From Kangsaoukella pontilimi (GTDB taxonomy: Bacteria > Pseudomonadota > Alphaproteobacteria > Rhodobacterales > Rhodobacteraceae): a stretch of DNA of 64,000 bases. Both the position numbers and the translations under genes were made by a program. The notes under the pieces were generated by a model that did no database searches, had not been told where the DNA came from, and saw only the letters and a program-made list of their open reading frames with translations. Location of the stretch: positions 62,001-126,000 of the forward strand of contig NZ_WUPT01000003.1 in assembly GCF_009830125.1 (NCBI RefSeq). Direction: 5' to 3'. The number at the start of each line of letters is the position of its first letter. Positions within the stretch are counted from its first letter, which is position 1. This document shows, one piece after another, positions 8,811 to 17,192 of the stretch.

Positions 8811-9710
8811 TCAGCCCCCGCGCCCGAGCAGCGCGTCGATCGCGTCCCGCGCGCCGTTCGCCCAGTCGACATAGGCCAGAAGCGCCGGCTCGGTGGCGGG
8901 CACGGCTCCTGCTATAGCGGGGGCCCACGCGTAAGCGAGGATCATCAGAACGGCGAGGCCCACGACCGTCAGGAAACCGGCACGAAAGCCACGACGCTCG
9001 CTTGCCACATCGGCCTCGGACCGTTCGCGCCGACCGTCGCCAGACGGTTTCAGACTGGAATTGATCTCGTCGATATCCGGCAGGAGGTCACGACGCGGCG
9101 CGCGATAGGCGTCGTCGTCCGGACCGTCATCAGGGGCGTCGTCTTCCTCCCCGCGGAGCCGAGCCATACGCGCCCGAAGCGCGCGGGATGGCGTGTCCCG
9201 GTCATGGGGTTGCGCCAGCGCCAGATCGGGCTGCGTCTCGATGGGGGGCGTATCCGCTTCGTCGCGGCGGCGCTGAAGTTCGCGCTCGGCCTCTTCCTTC
9301 AGGATATCGAGCGCGGCCACCTCGGCGGGGCGGCGCGGACGGGGCGGTGGTGGCGCGGCAGGCTGAGGCACATCGAGGCTGACCTTGCGCGTCTGAGGCC
9401 AATCCCATTCGTCGCTGTCGTCATTCTCCTCCGGCGCGGGCGCGACGGCTGCAGGCTCGGTCTCGACTTCCTCGGCGGTGTCTTCGAACCCATCCGCGTC
9501 GACATCCGGTTCATTCTCGACATCTGCGACCGCGTCGTGGCGTTCGTCTTCCAGCGGCATCTCGGGCGGCGGGGCCAAGCCTTCGGGCGCGGGCGGCAGC
9601 TCGAACCAGTTGTGACCGCAATTCGAGCACTGCACATCCCGCCCCTCATCGGGAATGAGGGACGCGTCGATTTCGTATTGCGCGCTGCAATTTGGGCAAA
9701 TCAGCCGCAT
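8811..9710 (-). CDS. MJ0042-type zinc-ribbon protein with one transmembrane helix
   Basis: The start is ATG 9710, because the first residues form the zinc ribbon itself: CPNC (C5, C8) and CSNC about 23 residues later. Longer readings of this frame run through ftsE antisense and are rejected. The 299-residue product continues with a long Pro/Asp/Glu-rich, probably disordered region, then a basic stretch and a single hydrophobic helix (FLTVVGLAVLMILAYAWAP) about 55 residues from the end. Such proteins sit divergently to ftsE in many alphaproteobacteria; their role is not established. Here it shares a 153-bp intergenic region with ftsE and is followed immediately by the SDR gene. Confidence 0.88.
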   Translation of the reverse strand: MRLICPNCSAQYEIDASLIPDEGRDVQCSNCGHNWFELPPAPEGLAPPPEMPLEDERHDAVADVENEPDVDADGFEDTAEEVETEPAAVAPAPEENDDSDEWDWPQTRKVSLDVPQPAAPPPPRPRRPAEVAALDILKEEAERELQRRRDEADTPPIETQPDLALAQPHDRDTPSRALRARMARLRGEEDDAPDDGPDDDAYRAPRRDLLPDIDEINSSLKPSGDGRRERSEADVASERRGFRAGFLTVVGLAVLMILAYAWAPAIAGAVPATEPALLAYVDWANGARDAIDALLGRGG

Positions 9711-9863
9711 ATATCCCGCCTCGTTGCTGCTCTGGGCGCTGCCTTGGGGACGAATAGACCCCGGACGCGAAATCATTAACACCTTTATTTCCGAACTCAA
9801 AGCCGTGCCGTTGCATCGCTTCGCAGGCTGAGGCACAACCCGCCAAGCAAAAGGGGCAGGGCC

Positions 9864-10541
9864 GTGATCGAGCTTGAAGACGTCAGTGTCAGCTACGGTG
9901 ACAGGCCGGTCTTCGGTGATGTGTCGCTGAACCTGCCGCAGGGCAGCTTCCACTTCCTGACCGGTCCTTCGGGCGCGGGCAAGACCACGCTTCTGCGGCT
10001 TTGCTACCTGGCCCGCCGCCCTGACCGGGGCCGCGTCTCGCTTTTCGGGGAACCGGCAGCTGCGCTTGACCGCGACGGTGTCTCGGCGCTGCGGAGGCGG
10101 GTGGGCGTCGTCCACCAGGACTGCCAGTTCGTCGATCACCTGAGCGTGGCCGAGAACGTGCTTCTGCCGGTCATGGTCTCGGGCGGCGACGTGGCCGCAG
10201 CCGAGGCCGATATGAAGGATCTTCTGAGCTGGGTCGGGCTGGATCACGCCGCCGAACGCCTGCCCACGGAACTGTCCGGCGGCGAACGCCAGCGCGCGGC
10301 CCTTGCGCGTGCAGTGATCCTGTCGCCCGACGTGATCCTTGCCGATGAGCCCACCGGCAACGTGGACTGGGAGATGTCGCTCAGGATCATCGGCCTGCTC
10401 GTCGAACTGAACAAGCTGGGCAAAACGATCCTTTGCGCCACGCACGACCTGTCGCTGATCCGGCAGGTGAAAAGCCGGACCTCGGCCCGTGTCCTGCGCC
10501 TGCGGTCGGGTGCGCTGGAACTTGCGGGGTCGGACCTGTGA
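9864..10541 (+). CDS. ftsE: Cell division ATP-binding protein FtsE
   Basis: ATPase of the FtsEX complex, which couples the divisome to peptidoglycan hydrolase activation at the septum. The 225-residue product carries Walker A (GPSGAGKT, residues 34-41), the ABC signature LSGGERQRAALARA and Walker B ILADEPTGNVD, all intact. The size matches the family (about 220). Its stop overlaps the ftsX start (GTGA), so ftsE and ftsX are translationally coupled; plsC follows in the same way. It is divergent from the zinc-ribbon gene. Confidence 0.95.
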   Translation: MIELEDVSVSYGDRPVFGDVSLNLPQGSFHFLTGPSGAGKTTLLRLCYLARRPDRGRVSLFGEPAAALDRDGVSALRRRVGVVHQDCQFVDHLSVAENVLLPVMVSGGDVAAAEADMKDLLSWVGLDHAAERLPTELSGGERQRAALARAVILSPDVILADEPTGNVDWEMSLRIIGLLVELNKLGKTILCATHDLSLIRQVKSRTSARVLRLRSGALELAGSDL

Positions 10542-11425
10542 TCGGACGCATGCTTTCAGGCGGGGACCAGAGTGTCGAGCGGATCGTTCCGCGCTCGGGC
10601 TTCACCATGACGCTGACCCTTGCGGCGGCGGCGGCGATGGCGTTCCTGGCCGTCTTCGTTGCGGCCGTGGCGGGCGGAGCCGACCGGCTGGCCGATGCCT
10701 GGGAAGACAGCCTGACCGGCACCGCGACTGTCCGCGCGCCTGTCGCGCTTGGCGACGGCGACGCGCTGGCGCAGGCGCTTGGGCAAGTCCTTGACCAGAC
10801 GCCCGGCATCGAGACCCGCCGACGGATAGGTACCGACGAGCAGGCAGCGCTTCTGTCGCCCTGGTTCGGGGACGAGATACCGCTCGACCTCCTGAACCTG
10901 CCGGTCCTGATCGAGGTGACGCTGACCGATGAAGGCCCGGACGCCGAAGAGCTGACCGACCGCCTTCGCGCCGTCTCGCCCGAGGCGGTTTATGACGACC
11001 ACGGCCAGTGGCAGGCGCCGGTTCAGGCGGCGGCATCGCGGCTGAGGCTGCTGGCGCTGACGTCGCTTCTGGTCATCGGCCTGATCACGGCGGCCGTCCT
11101 TGCGCTTGCGGCAAACGCGTCCCTCGCGGCCAATGGGCGGATCATCGACGTGTTGCGGCTGGTCGGTGCCAGCGACCGTTTCATAACCCGACTCTTCGTG
11201 AGGCGCTTTGCAGTCAGAGCAGCGGCAGGCGCAGCCATCGGCAGCCTGATCGGTCTTCTGGCGGTGCTCGCTGTGCCCGCACCGGACGCCGCAACGGGCG
11301 CTCCCGGGGTCGGTTTTTCCGGCGCGGGCTGGTCTTGGCCCTTTATCGTTCCGGTTCTGGCGGCCATCATCGCCTATGGCGCGACCCGCGCCGCGGCCGC
11401 CCGGCGGCTCAGGGACATCTCGTGA
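10538..11425 (+). CDS. ftsX: Cell division protein FtsX
   Basis: Membrane partner of FtsE. I choose GTG 10538, which overlaps the ftsE TGA by four bases; the longer frame upstream is ftsE read in another frame. The 295-residue protein has an N-terminal transmembrane helix (LAAAAAMAFLAVFVAAVAGG), an extracytoplasmic domain of about 100 residues, and three C-terminal helices, including the LLALTSLLVIGLITAAVLAL segment and a VLRLVGAS motif typical of FtsX/MacB-like permeases. The overlap of its stop with the region just before plsC suggests one operon ftsE-ftsX-plsC. Confidence 0.93.
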   Translation: MIGRMLSGGDQSVERIVPRSGFTMTLTLAAAAAMAFLAVFVAAVAGGADRLADAWEDSLTGTATVRAPVALGDGDALAQALGQVLDQTPGIETRRRIGTDEQAALLSPWFGDEIPLDLLNLPVLIEVTLTDEGPDAEELTDRLRAVSPEAVYDDHGQWQAPVQAAASRLRLLALTSLLVIGLITAAVLALAANASLAANGRIIDVLRLVGASDRFITRLFVRRFAVRAAAGAAIGSLIGLLAVLAVPAPDAATGAPGVGFSGAGWSWPFIVPVLAAIIAYGATRAAAARRLRDIS

Positions 11426-11433
11426 GGTCATTC

Positions 11434-12156
11434 ATGCAGATTCTGCGCTCGCTGATATTCAACGCCATGATTTACGTGATGATGCTGGTCTATGCGGTGA
11501 TCTACTTCATCCCCGCGCTCATCAGCCGGGACTGGGCCTTTGCCGCTTGTCACGCGTGGTGCCGGCACGTCCGCTGGGGTCTCCGGACAATCGTCGGCAT
11601 GGAGACCGAAGTGCGGGGCACGCCGCCCAAAGGCGAGGTCATGATCGCGGCCAAGCATCAGTCGTTCCTCGATATCGTGCTGATCTTCGGCGCGGTGCCG
11701 CGCGGCAAGTTCATCATGAAGCGCGAGCTGATGTTCGCGCCCCTGCTCGGCCAGTACGCCCTGCGTATCGGCTGCGTCCCGGTCAATCGCGGCAAGCGCG
11801 GCGCGGCGATCACCAAGATGATGGAAGATGTCGAGCGCGGTCGTTTGGAGGCGGGACAACTCATCATCTATCCGCAAGGTACACGCGTCGCGCCGGACGA
11901 CAAGAAGCCCTACAAGGTCGGAACCGGCGTTCTCTATCAGCAGCTTGGCCAGCCGTGCGTGCCTGTGTCGACGAATGTCGGCCACTTCTGGCCCAAGCGC
12001 GAAGTTCTGCGGAAACGCGGCACCGCCGTCGTCGAATTCCACGACCCCATTCCGCCGGGCCTGCCGCTCCGCGCCTTCATGGAGCGGCTCGAAGAAACTG
12101 TCGAAGAAAACTCGGTCCGCCTTCTGGCCGAGGCGCGTGGCACGACCCCAATCTAG
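11434..12156 (+). CDS. plsC: 1-acyl-sn-glycerol-3-phosphate acyltransferase
   Basis: Second acylation of phosphatidic acid synthesis at the inner membrane. The 240-residue product has an N-terminal membrane helix, the catalytic HX4D box (KHQSFLD), the substrate-binding block around IGCVPVNRGKRG, and the YPQGTR motif. A GTG at 11422 overlaps the ftsX stop and could be the start, but GAGG sits at proper spacing before ATG 11434, so I prefer ATG. It closes the ftsE-ftsX-plsC unit. The following lipoprotein gene converges with a gap of only 5 bp. Confidence 0.93.
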   Translation: MQILRSLIFNAMIYVMMLVYAVIYFIPALISRDWAFAACHAWCRHVRWGLRTIVGMETEVRGTPPKGEVMIAAKHQSFLDIVLIFGAVPRGKFIMKRELMFAPLLGQYALRIGCVPVNRGKRGAAITKMMEDVERGRLEAGQLIIYPQGTRVAPDDKKPYKVGTGVLYQQLGQPCVPVSTNVGHFWPKREVLRKRGTAVVEFHDPIPPGLPLRAFMERLEETVEENSVRLLAEARGTTPI

Positions 12157-12161
12157 GAAGA

Positions 12162-12902
12162 CTAGTTTGGATTGATCCGGGCCAGATAGCGCTGCGCAGC
12201 TTCCAGTCTGTCGTCGTCGGTCACGCGCCCGCGCTGGCCCTCCGGGATCACCGTTACTGCGACCCGGTGCGCGACAAGACGCGAATCGGCGTTCTCAGGT
12301 GAAAGGTCGGGGCTGACGCCGTCAGCGCTCGATCGTGAAAAGACCGGGTTGAAATCGTCGCTGAGGCCAATTTCGAACTTGAGCGCGTAATGCAGTTCAG
12401 TCGGCAGAGTACCGGAGCGCCGCGCTATTGCGCCCGACTCTACGATCCATTCCTCGAGACCAAGCCCCCCTTCGATATATCTTACACCATCAACCGTCGT
12501 TGGCGCGGCATCGCTCGGACAGTCCAGGGGGCGCGTCACGTCATGCAGGATCTGGATATCCATCCTGCGAAGCGCGGTTCCCACCGGCCTTCGTCCGCGC
12601 TCAAGCGCGATACGGCTACCAGCCACCGGAATGGAGAGTGTGAGGCCGCCACCAGTGGCCTCGGTCACCGCCACGGTCAGCGTCATGGTCAGTACCGCCC
12701 TCCGAAAGGCGAAGCCCTCCACCCCGGCGGCCGCTTGCCGGTTCAACTCGCACTGGGCCGAGACGATCACGTCCGACGCCTTGAGAAGATCGTCGTCCGA
12801 AGCGGGTGGAACACCGACGGTCGGTCGCTCGCCGCAGGCGGCGAGTATCAGGCAGGCAAGAGCGGCCGTCAGGCGGCCGAAAGGGCGGCTTGGATGCGTC
12901 AT
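12162..12902 (-). CDS. Hypothetical lipoprotein
   Basis: A 246-residue protein with a clear lipoprotein signal: a hydrophobic stretch (LTAALACLILAAC) ending in the lipobox LAAC at residue 22. The mature part is soluble. I see a beta-rich segment (TMTLTVAVTEATGGGLTLSI) and a second strand-rich half, with no motif I can assign. It has its own promoter region, shared with the divergent GH13 gene (12903-13035). Envelope location is well supported; the function is unknown. Confidence 0.75.
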   Translation of the reverse strand: MTHPSRPFGRLTAALACLILAACGERPTVGVPPASDDDLLKASDVIVSAQCELNRQAAAGVEGFAFRRAVLTMTLTVAVTEATGGGLTLSIPVAGSRIALERGRRPVGTALRRMDIQILHDVTRPLDCPSDAAPTTVDGVRYIEGGLGLEEWIVESGAIARRSGTLPTELHYALKFEIGLSDDFNPVFSRSSADGVSPDLSPENADSRLVAHRVAVTVIPEGQRGRVTDDDRLEAAQRYLARINPN

Positions 12903-13035
12903 GACGCGACACTAGCGCGCCTGGGCGGTACCGCGCGTTAAATTGCGACAACCACTGGACCAGATTGCAAAGGCAATTGGACTCTGTTGCAGCGCTGCGA
13001 TAGCTCGGCAGCAGCTGAATACGACGAGTAGACCC
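12903..13035. promoter_or_regulatory. Divergent intergenic region, lipoprotein / GH13 gene
   Basis: A 133-bp stretch between two divergent starts must hold both promoters. Visible features are GCAGCGCTGC, a perfect 10-bp palindrome near 12990, and two TTGCAA/AATTGC-like words. I cannot place -35/-10 boxes with confidence, nor see a strong Shine-Dalgarno before ATG 13036. Confidence 0.35.
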
Positions 13036-14919
13036 ATGTCCGCCGACCACGACACGCGCCTTTTCGAACTCCGCCTGGAACGCTCTCGCAGGGACCTGTT
13101 CGACATGCTCGAAGGGCTCTATGGGCGGCATCCCGACTATGCCGGATTTCGAAACAGGCTCGAAGCGGCGATGCGCGCCGCATGGGATGCCCGCTCGGAT
13201 GATCTGAAATGGCTCGACATGAAGCGCGACCTCGAGCCTGATTGGTTCCAGCGCCCCGATATGGTGGGTTATGTTTTCTACATCGACCGCTTTGCGGAGA
13301 ACCTGAAAGGCATTCTGGGAAAACTCGACTATCTCGAAAGCCTTGGCGTCAATTATGTCCACCTGATGCCCTGCCTCGAACCCCGCCCCGGTGACAGCGA
13401 TGGCGGCTATTCGGTGATGGATTACCGCCGGATCAACCCGGATTACGGCACGATGGATGAGTTCGAAGAGGTCGCCCGCGCCTTCCGCGAACGCGGCATA
13501 TCGCTTTGCATCGATCTCGTGCTGAACCACACGGCCCGCGAACATGCCTGGGCCGAGGCGGCGCGGGCAGGCGACCGGGGCAAGCAGGATTATTATCTTG
13601 TCTTCGACGACCGGACCCTGCCCGATCAGTACGAAGAGACGCTGCTGGAGACCTTCCCCGAAACCGCGCCCGGCAACTTCACCTTCGACGAGACCATGGG
13701 CAAATGGGTCTGGACCAGCTTCAACACCCATCAATGGGACCTGAACTGGGCCAATCCGCAGATCTTTCTGGAAATCGCCGAGATCACGCTGTTCCTCGCC
13801 AATAAGGGCGTGGATGTTTTGCGGCTCGATGCGGTCGCCTTCATGTGGAAACGCATGGGCACCCGGTGCCAGTCCGAGCCCGAGGTCCATATGATCCTGC
13901 AGGCGCTTCGCGCCGTCTGCCGCATCGTCTGCCCGGCCGTGATCCACCTTGAAGAGGCGATCGTCGGCCCGGCCGAGATGCTGCCCTATCTGGGGCGCGG
14001 GCGGCATGACGGGAAAGAGGGCAACCTCGCCTATCACAATTCGCTGATGGTGCAATTCTGGTCCGCGCTGGCCGCTCGGGACACGGCGCTCATGACCCAT
14101 GTCCTCGGCACCCATTTCCCGATGGTGCTGAGAAACGCAACCTATGCCACCTATATCCGCTGCCACGACGATATCGGCTGGGCCATCACCGACGAGGACG
14201 CAGCCGCCGTCGGCATCACCGGGCCGGGGCACAGGGCGTTTCTGTCCGATTTCTACGAGGGCGTCTTCACGGGCAGCTTCTCGCAAGGTGCGCTTTTCGG
14301 CGTCAACCCGGCGACCGGGGACAAGCGTATCTCGGGCAGTTTCGCGTCGCTCGCCGGATTGGAAAAGGCGCTTGCCACGCGGGACAGGGTGGCCATCGAC
14401 CGGGCCGTCGACCGCATCCTGATGGGCCACGCCCTGATCGCGGGCTATGGCGGCGTACCTCTTATTTACATGGGCGACGAGATCGCCATGCTGAACGACC
14501 GCTCCTATCTGGACGACCCGCACAAGGCCCATGACAGCCGCTGGATTCACCGTCCCTACATGGACTGGGTCACCGCCGAGCGCGTCCGCAGGGCCGAGGA
14601 TGACAGTCCTGCGGCGCGGGTCTATCGCGGTCTGAAGCATATCATCGAGCGGCGGAAAGCCACGCCCGAATTGCATGCGGGCCACCCGGTGCGCGTGCTC
14701 AATCCGCCCGAAAAGGGTGTCTTTGCGATGCTCCATGATGCGCCGACGGGGGCGCTTCTCTGCGCGTACAACTTCACCGACTACTGGACGGCCATTCCCG
14801 GTGAGTGGGCACTGTCCGAAGGCGTGCGCGACATGCACGACGCGCTGTCGGACAGGCCGGTGACGCTGTCCGACGGGAACGTCGCGCTGCCGCCCTATGG
14901 CCGCGTCTGGCTAAGATAA
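13036..14919 (+). CDS. Amylosucrase-like GH13 glycoside hydrolase
   Basis: A 627-residue alpha-amylase-family enzyme resembling amylosucrase, which builds alpha-1,4-glucan from sucrose. The catalytic residues are in place: the nucleophile in VLRLDAVAF (D265), the acid in EEAIVGP (E307), and the stabiliser in RCHDDIGW (D378), matching the DAVAF / SEAIV / HDDIG set of amylosucrases. An N-terminal helical domain of about 80 residues precedes the barrel, as in that family. ATG 13036 is preferred over the frame's upstream start because residues before it are not conserved in kind. No sucrose transporter or phosphorylase lies nearby; related trehalose- or sucrose-acting enzymes are possible. Confidence 0.85.
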   Translation: MSADHDTRLFELRLERSRRDLFDMLEGLYGRHPDYAGFRNRLEAAMRAAWDARSDDLKWLDMKRDLEPDWFQRPDMVGYVFYIDRFAENLKGILGKLDYLESLGVNYVHLMPCLEPRPGDSDGGYSVMDYRRINPDYGTMDEFEEVARAFRERGISLCIDLVLNHTAREHAWAEAARAGDRGKQDYYLVFDDRTLPDQYEETLLETFPETAPGNFTFDETMGKWVWTSFNTHQWDLNWANPQIFLEIAEITLFLANKGVDVLRLDAVAFMWKRMGTRCQSEPEVHMILQALRAVCRIVCPAVIHLEEAIVGPAEMLPYLGRGRHDGKEGNLAYHNSLMVQFWSALAARDTALMTHVLGTHFPMVLRNATYATYIRCHDDIGWAITDEDAAAVGITGPGHRAFLSDFYEGVFTGSFSQGALFGVNPATGDKRISGSFASLAGLEKALATRDRVAIDRAVDRILMGHALIAGYGGVPLIYMGDEIAMLNDRSYLDDPHKAHDSRWIHRPYMDWVTAERVRRAEDDSPAARVYRGLKHIIERRKATPELHAGHPVRVLNPPEKGVFAMLHDAPTGALLCAYNFTDYWTAIPGEWALSEGVRDMHDALSDRPVTLSDGNVALPPYGRVWLR

Positions 14920-14960
14920 CAGGGCTTCCCTCGCAGGCGCAGTCGCCCTAGCGTTCCACA

Positions 14961-15809
14961 ATGACCGACACGACGAACGACGCACAGCGCGAATACTGGT
15001 CCGGACGATCGGCGCGGGGATGGATTACCTATGAGGCCGAGCAGGACGCGGTTCTCGCGCCGGTTGCCGAGGCCGTCCTGGCGCGCGCCGGTCTTCTACC
15101 GGGGGAGCGCGTGCTCGACATCGGCTGCGGCACTGGCGCCTTGTCTGTGAGCGCGGCAAGGGTGGTCGGGGCTCGCGGTCATGTTCTTGCCTGCGATATC
15201 TCGGAGCCGTTTCTTGCCCGCGCGGCCGAGCGGCTGGCCGCCCACCCCCATGCGGTGACGCTTGCTGCTGATGCCGCAACCGTAGACTGGCCCGAGCCGG
15301 GATTCGACGCCGCGATTTCCCGTTTCGGTGTCATGTTCTTCGCCGATCCGCCCGCGGCCTTCGCCAATATCTCCCGCGCTCTTTTGCCGGGCGGGCGGAT
15401 TGTCTTCGCCGCCTGGGCATCGGCGGCGAGGAATCCCTTCTGGTCCCTGCCGGCGCGGATATCCGCCGAGCGGCTGGGCCATCCGCCGAAGACACCCCCC
15501 GACACGCCGGGCCCTATGGGCCTTGCCGATCTCGACCTCGCCGTCGAACGGCTTCGCGCGGGCGGTCTGCAGCAGGTGACGGGGGAAGAGATCGAGGTCA
15601 CGCTGACCCATCCCGAGGGCGCGGGCGGTCTTGCGGCGCTGCTGGCGAGGGTCGGCCCGGCCAGCCGGACGCTCAATCATTTCAACGCGGATGAAGGCGA
15701 CAGGCGGGCTGTCACCGAAGCAATAACCGAGGCTTTCGGTGCGTGGGAGTCCCCCGCAGGACTTGCGCTTCCGGCACGGATCAATCTCTTGACGGCAGTC
15801 CGGGACTAG
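14961..15809 (+). CDS. Class I SAM-dependent methyltransferase
   Basis: A 282-residue protein with the SAM-binding motif [13 protein letters not shown] (residues 51-62), an acidic residue ending strand beta-2 (ACDIS), and the post-motif region [13 protein letters not shown] typical of UbiE/Methyltransf_11 enzymes. The substrate is unknown; small-molecule methylation is more likely than macromolecular. It lies between the GH13 gene (41 bp upstream) and accA (70 bp downstream) on the same strand, but neither neighbour suggests a substrate. Confidence 0.85.
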   Translation: MTDTTNDAQREYWSGRSARGWITYEAEQDAVLAPVAEAVLARAGLLPGERVLDIGCGTGALSVSAARVVGARGHVLACDISEPFLARAAERLAAHPHAVTLAADAATVDWPEPGFDAAISRFGVMFFADPPAAFANISRALLPGGRIVFAAWASAARNPFWSLPARISAERLGHPPKTPPDTPGPMGLADLDLAVERLRAGGLQQVTGEEIEVTLTHPEGAGGLAALLARVGPASRTLNHFNADEGDRRAVTEAITEAFGAWESPAGLALPARINLLTAVRD

Positions 15810-15879
15810 CCCGCTCGCCTTGCAGAGGCGCGCCCCTCGCGTCATATACGTTCGGAACAAGGGTGAAGACGAGGCATCC

Positions 15880-16842
15880 ATGCAAAGCTATCTCGAGTTC
15901 GAAAAACCGCTGGCCGAGATCGAGGGCAAGGCCGAAGAGCTGCGCGCGATGGCACGTGCCAGCGCCGAGATGGATGTGGAAAAAGAGGCGGTCGCGCTCG
16001 ACAAGAAGGCAGCGCAGCTTCTCAAGGACCTCTACAAGGACCTGACGCCCTGGCGAAAGGCGCAGGTGGCGCGCCATCCCGGCCGGCCGCACTGCAAGGA
16101 CTATATCGAACGGCTGTTCACCGAGTACACGCCGCTCGCGGGCGACCGGAACTTCGCCGACGACCACGCGATCATGGGCGGTCTGGCGCGGCTGAACGGG
16201 CGCGCGGTCATGGTGATCGGGCATGAGAAGGGTCAGGACACCCAGAGCCGGATCGAGCGGAATTTCGGCATGGCGCGGCCCGAGGGATACCGCAAGGCGA
16301 TCCGGCTGATGGACCTGGCCGACCGCTTCGGCGTGCCGGTGGTGACACTGGTGGACACGCCCGGCGCCTATCCCGGCAAGGGCGCGGAAGAGCGCGGCCA
16401 GTCCGAGGCCATCGCGCGCTCGACCGAGAAATGTCTCAAGATCGGCGTGCCGCTCGTGTCGGTGATCATCGGCGAGGGCGGCTCGGGCGGAGCGGTGGCG
16501 CTGGCGACCGCGAACCGGGTCGCGATGCTGGAGCATTCGATATACTCGGTGATTTCCCCCGAAGGCTGCGCCTCGATCCTGTGGAAGGACGCCGAGAAGA
16601 TGCGCGAGGCCGCCGAGGCGCTCAGACTGACCGCGCAGGACCTGCACAAGCTTGGCGTCATCGACCGGATCATCGCGGAGCCGACAGGTGGCGCACAGCG
16701 CGACCGTGCCGCGGCCATCGACTCGGTCGGGGCCTGTATCGAGGACATGCTCGCCAAGCTGAGCGGGCTCGGACGCGACGATCTGATCCGGGAGCGGCGG
16801 AAGAAGTTCCTGAACATGGGTGGCAAAGGTCTCGCAGCCTGA
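15880..16842 (+). CDS. accA: Acetyl-CoA carboxylase carboxyltransferase subunit alpha
   Basis: Half of the carboxyltransferase that moves the carboxyl group from biotin to acetyl-CoA to make malonyl-CoA. ATG 15880 is chosen since the product then begins [11 protein letters not shown], the normal AccA start; the frame upstream is non-homologous. The 320-residue protein has an N-terminal coiled segment, the [10 protein letters not shown]-like block ([10 protein letters not shown]) and the [15 protein letters not shown] acyl-CoA-binding motif, all typical. No accB/C/D is nearby. A palindromic repeat follows the stop and probably ends the transcript. Confidence 0.96.
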   Translation: MQSYLEFEKPLAEIEGKAEELRAMARASAEMDVEKEAVALDKKAAQLLKDLYKDLTPWRKAQVARHPGRPHCKDYIERLFTEYTPLAGDRNFADDHAIMGGLARLNGRAVMVIGHEKGQDTQSRIERNFGMARPEGYRKAIRLMDLADRFGVPVVTLVDTPGAYPGKGAEERGQSEAIARSTEKCLKIGVPLVSVIIGEGGSGGAVALATANRVAMLEHSIYSVISPEGCASILWKDAEKMREAAEALRLTAQDLHKLGVIDRIIAEPTGGAQRDRAAAIDSVGACIEDMLAKLSGLGRDDLIRERRKKFLNMGGKGLAA

Positions 16843-16855
16843 ATGTTGCGCCGGG

Positions 16856-16936
16856 CCGGTTTTCAAGAAAAACCGGCGGGGGCTCTGCCCCCTTGGCCTT
16901 CGGCCAATTCCCCCGGGATGTTCCGGACCCAAAGAA
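16856..16936 (+). repeat. Dispersed modular intergenic repeat, copy D (accA 3' end)
   Basis: Modules in order: hairpin CCGGTTTT / AAAACCGG (16856-16876), GC box GGGGGCTCTGCCCCC (16878-16892), small hairpin TTGGCCTTCGGCCAA, then a C-run and the tail TTCCGGACCCAAAGAA. The GC hairpin directly after accA would also act as a terminator. The tail recurs in at least five other intergenic sites of this window. Confidence 0.8.
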
Positions 16937-17062
16937 CGGGCTCCGCAGCGCTATTAACCATCCCTTCAGCATGAAGTGTTTAGTTTGAGACTGCGCGGCA
17001 GCAGGGATGCCAGCCGCGTGACCCGAAGAAAGGCGGTCGTTGGTGTGTTCCCCGGCCGCCCC

Positions 17063-17125
17063 TTCTTTGGGTCCGGAAAATCCCGGGGGTGACGAGCGAT
17101 AGCGAGGAGGGGGCAGAGCCCCCTT
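17063..17125 (-). repeat. Dispersed modular intergenic repeat, copy E (upstream of recQ)
   Basis: The reverse complement of copy D without the AT hairpin: TTCTTTGGGTCCGGAA, a G-run, a short arm GAGCGATAGCGAG, and the box GGGGGCAGAGCCCCC (17109-17123). Copies D and E point their tails at each other across about 126 bp. Confidence 0.8.
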
Positions 17126-17192
17126 GTTCACCGCCTGTTCACGTGCGATTCTGCTGCCAACAAGAGCAGATGACAAAAGACACAGGTGAGGC

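Larger units (their letters stand above)
16843..17192. other. Gene-free stretch between accA and recQ
   Basis: This 350-bp gap holds two inward-facing repeat copies (16856-16936 and 17063-17125) and an unexplained middle of about 126 bp. I see no protein-coding frame with a ribosome binding site in it. The last 65 bp presumably hold the recQ promoter; ATG 17193 is preceded by a weak GGTGAGGC. Confidence 0.6.

Noticed and set aside
12616-14838. 740-codon minus-strand frame over the GH13 gene
   Set aside because: Its start codes for antisense of the amylosucrase-like enzyme; the lipoprotein gene end is real but begins at 12902 in another frame.
16937-17062. Short frames in the accA-recQ gap
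   Set aside because: ATG at 16971 gives only five codons; others lack ribosome sites.
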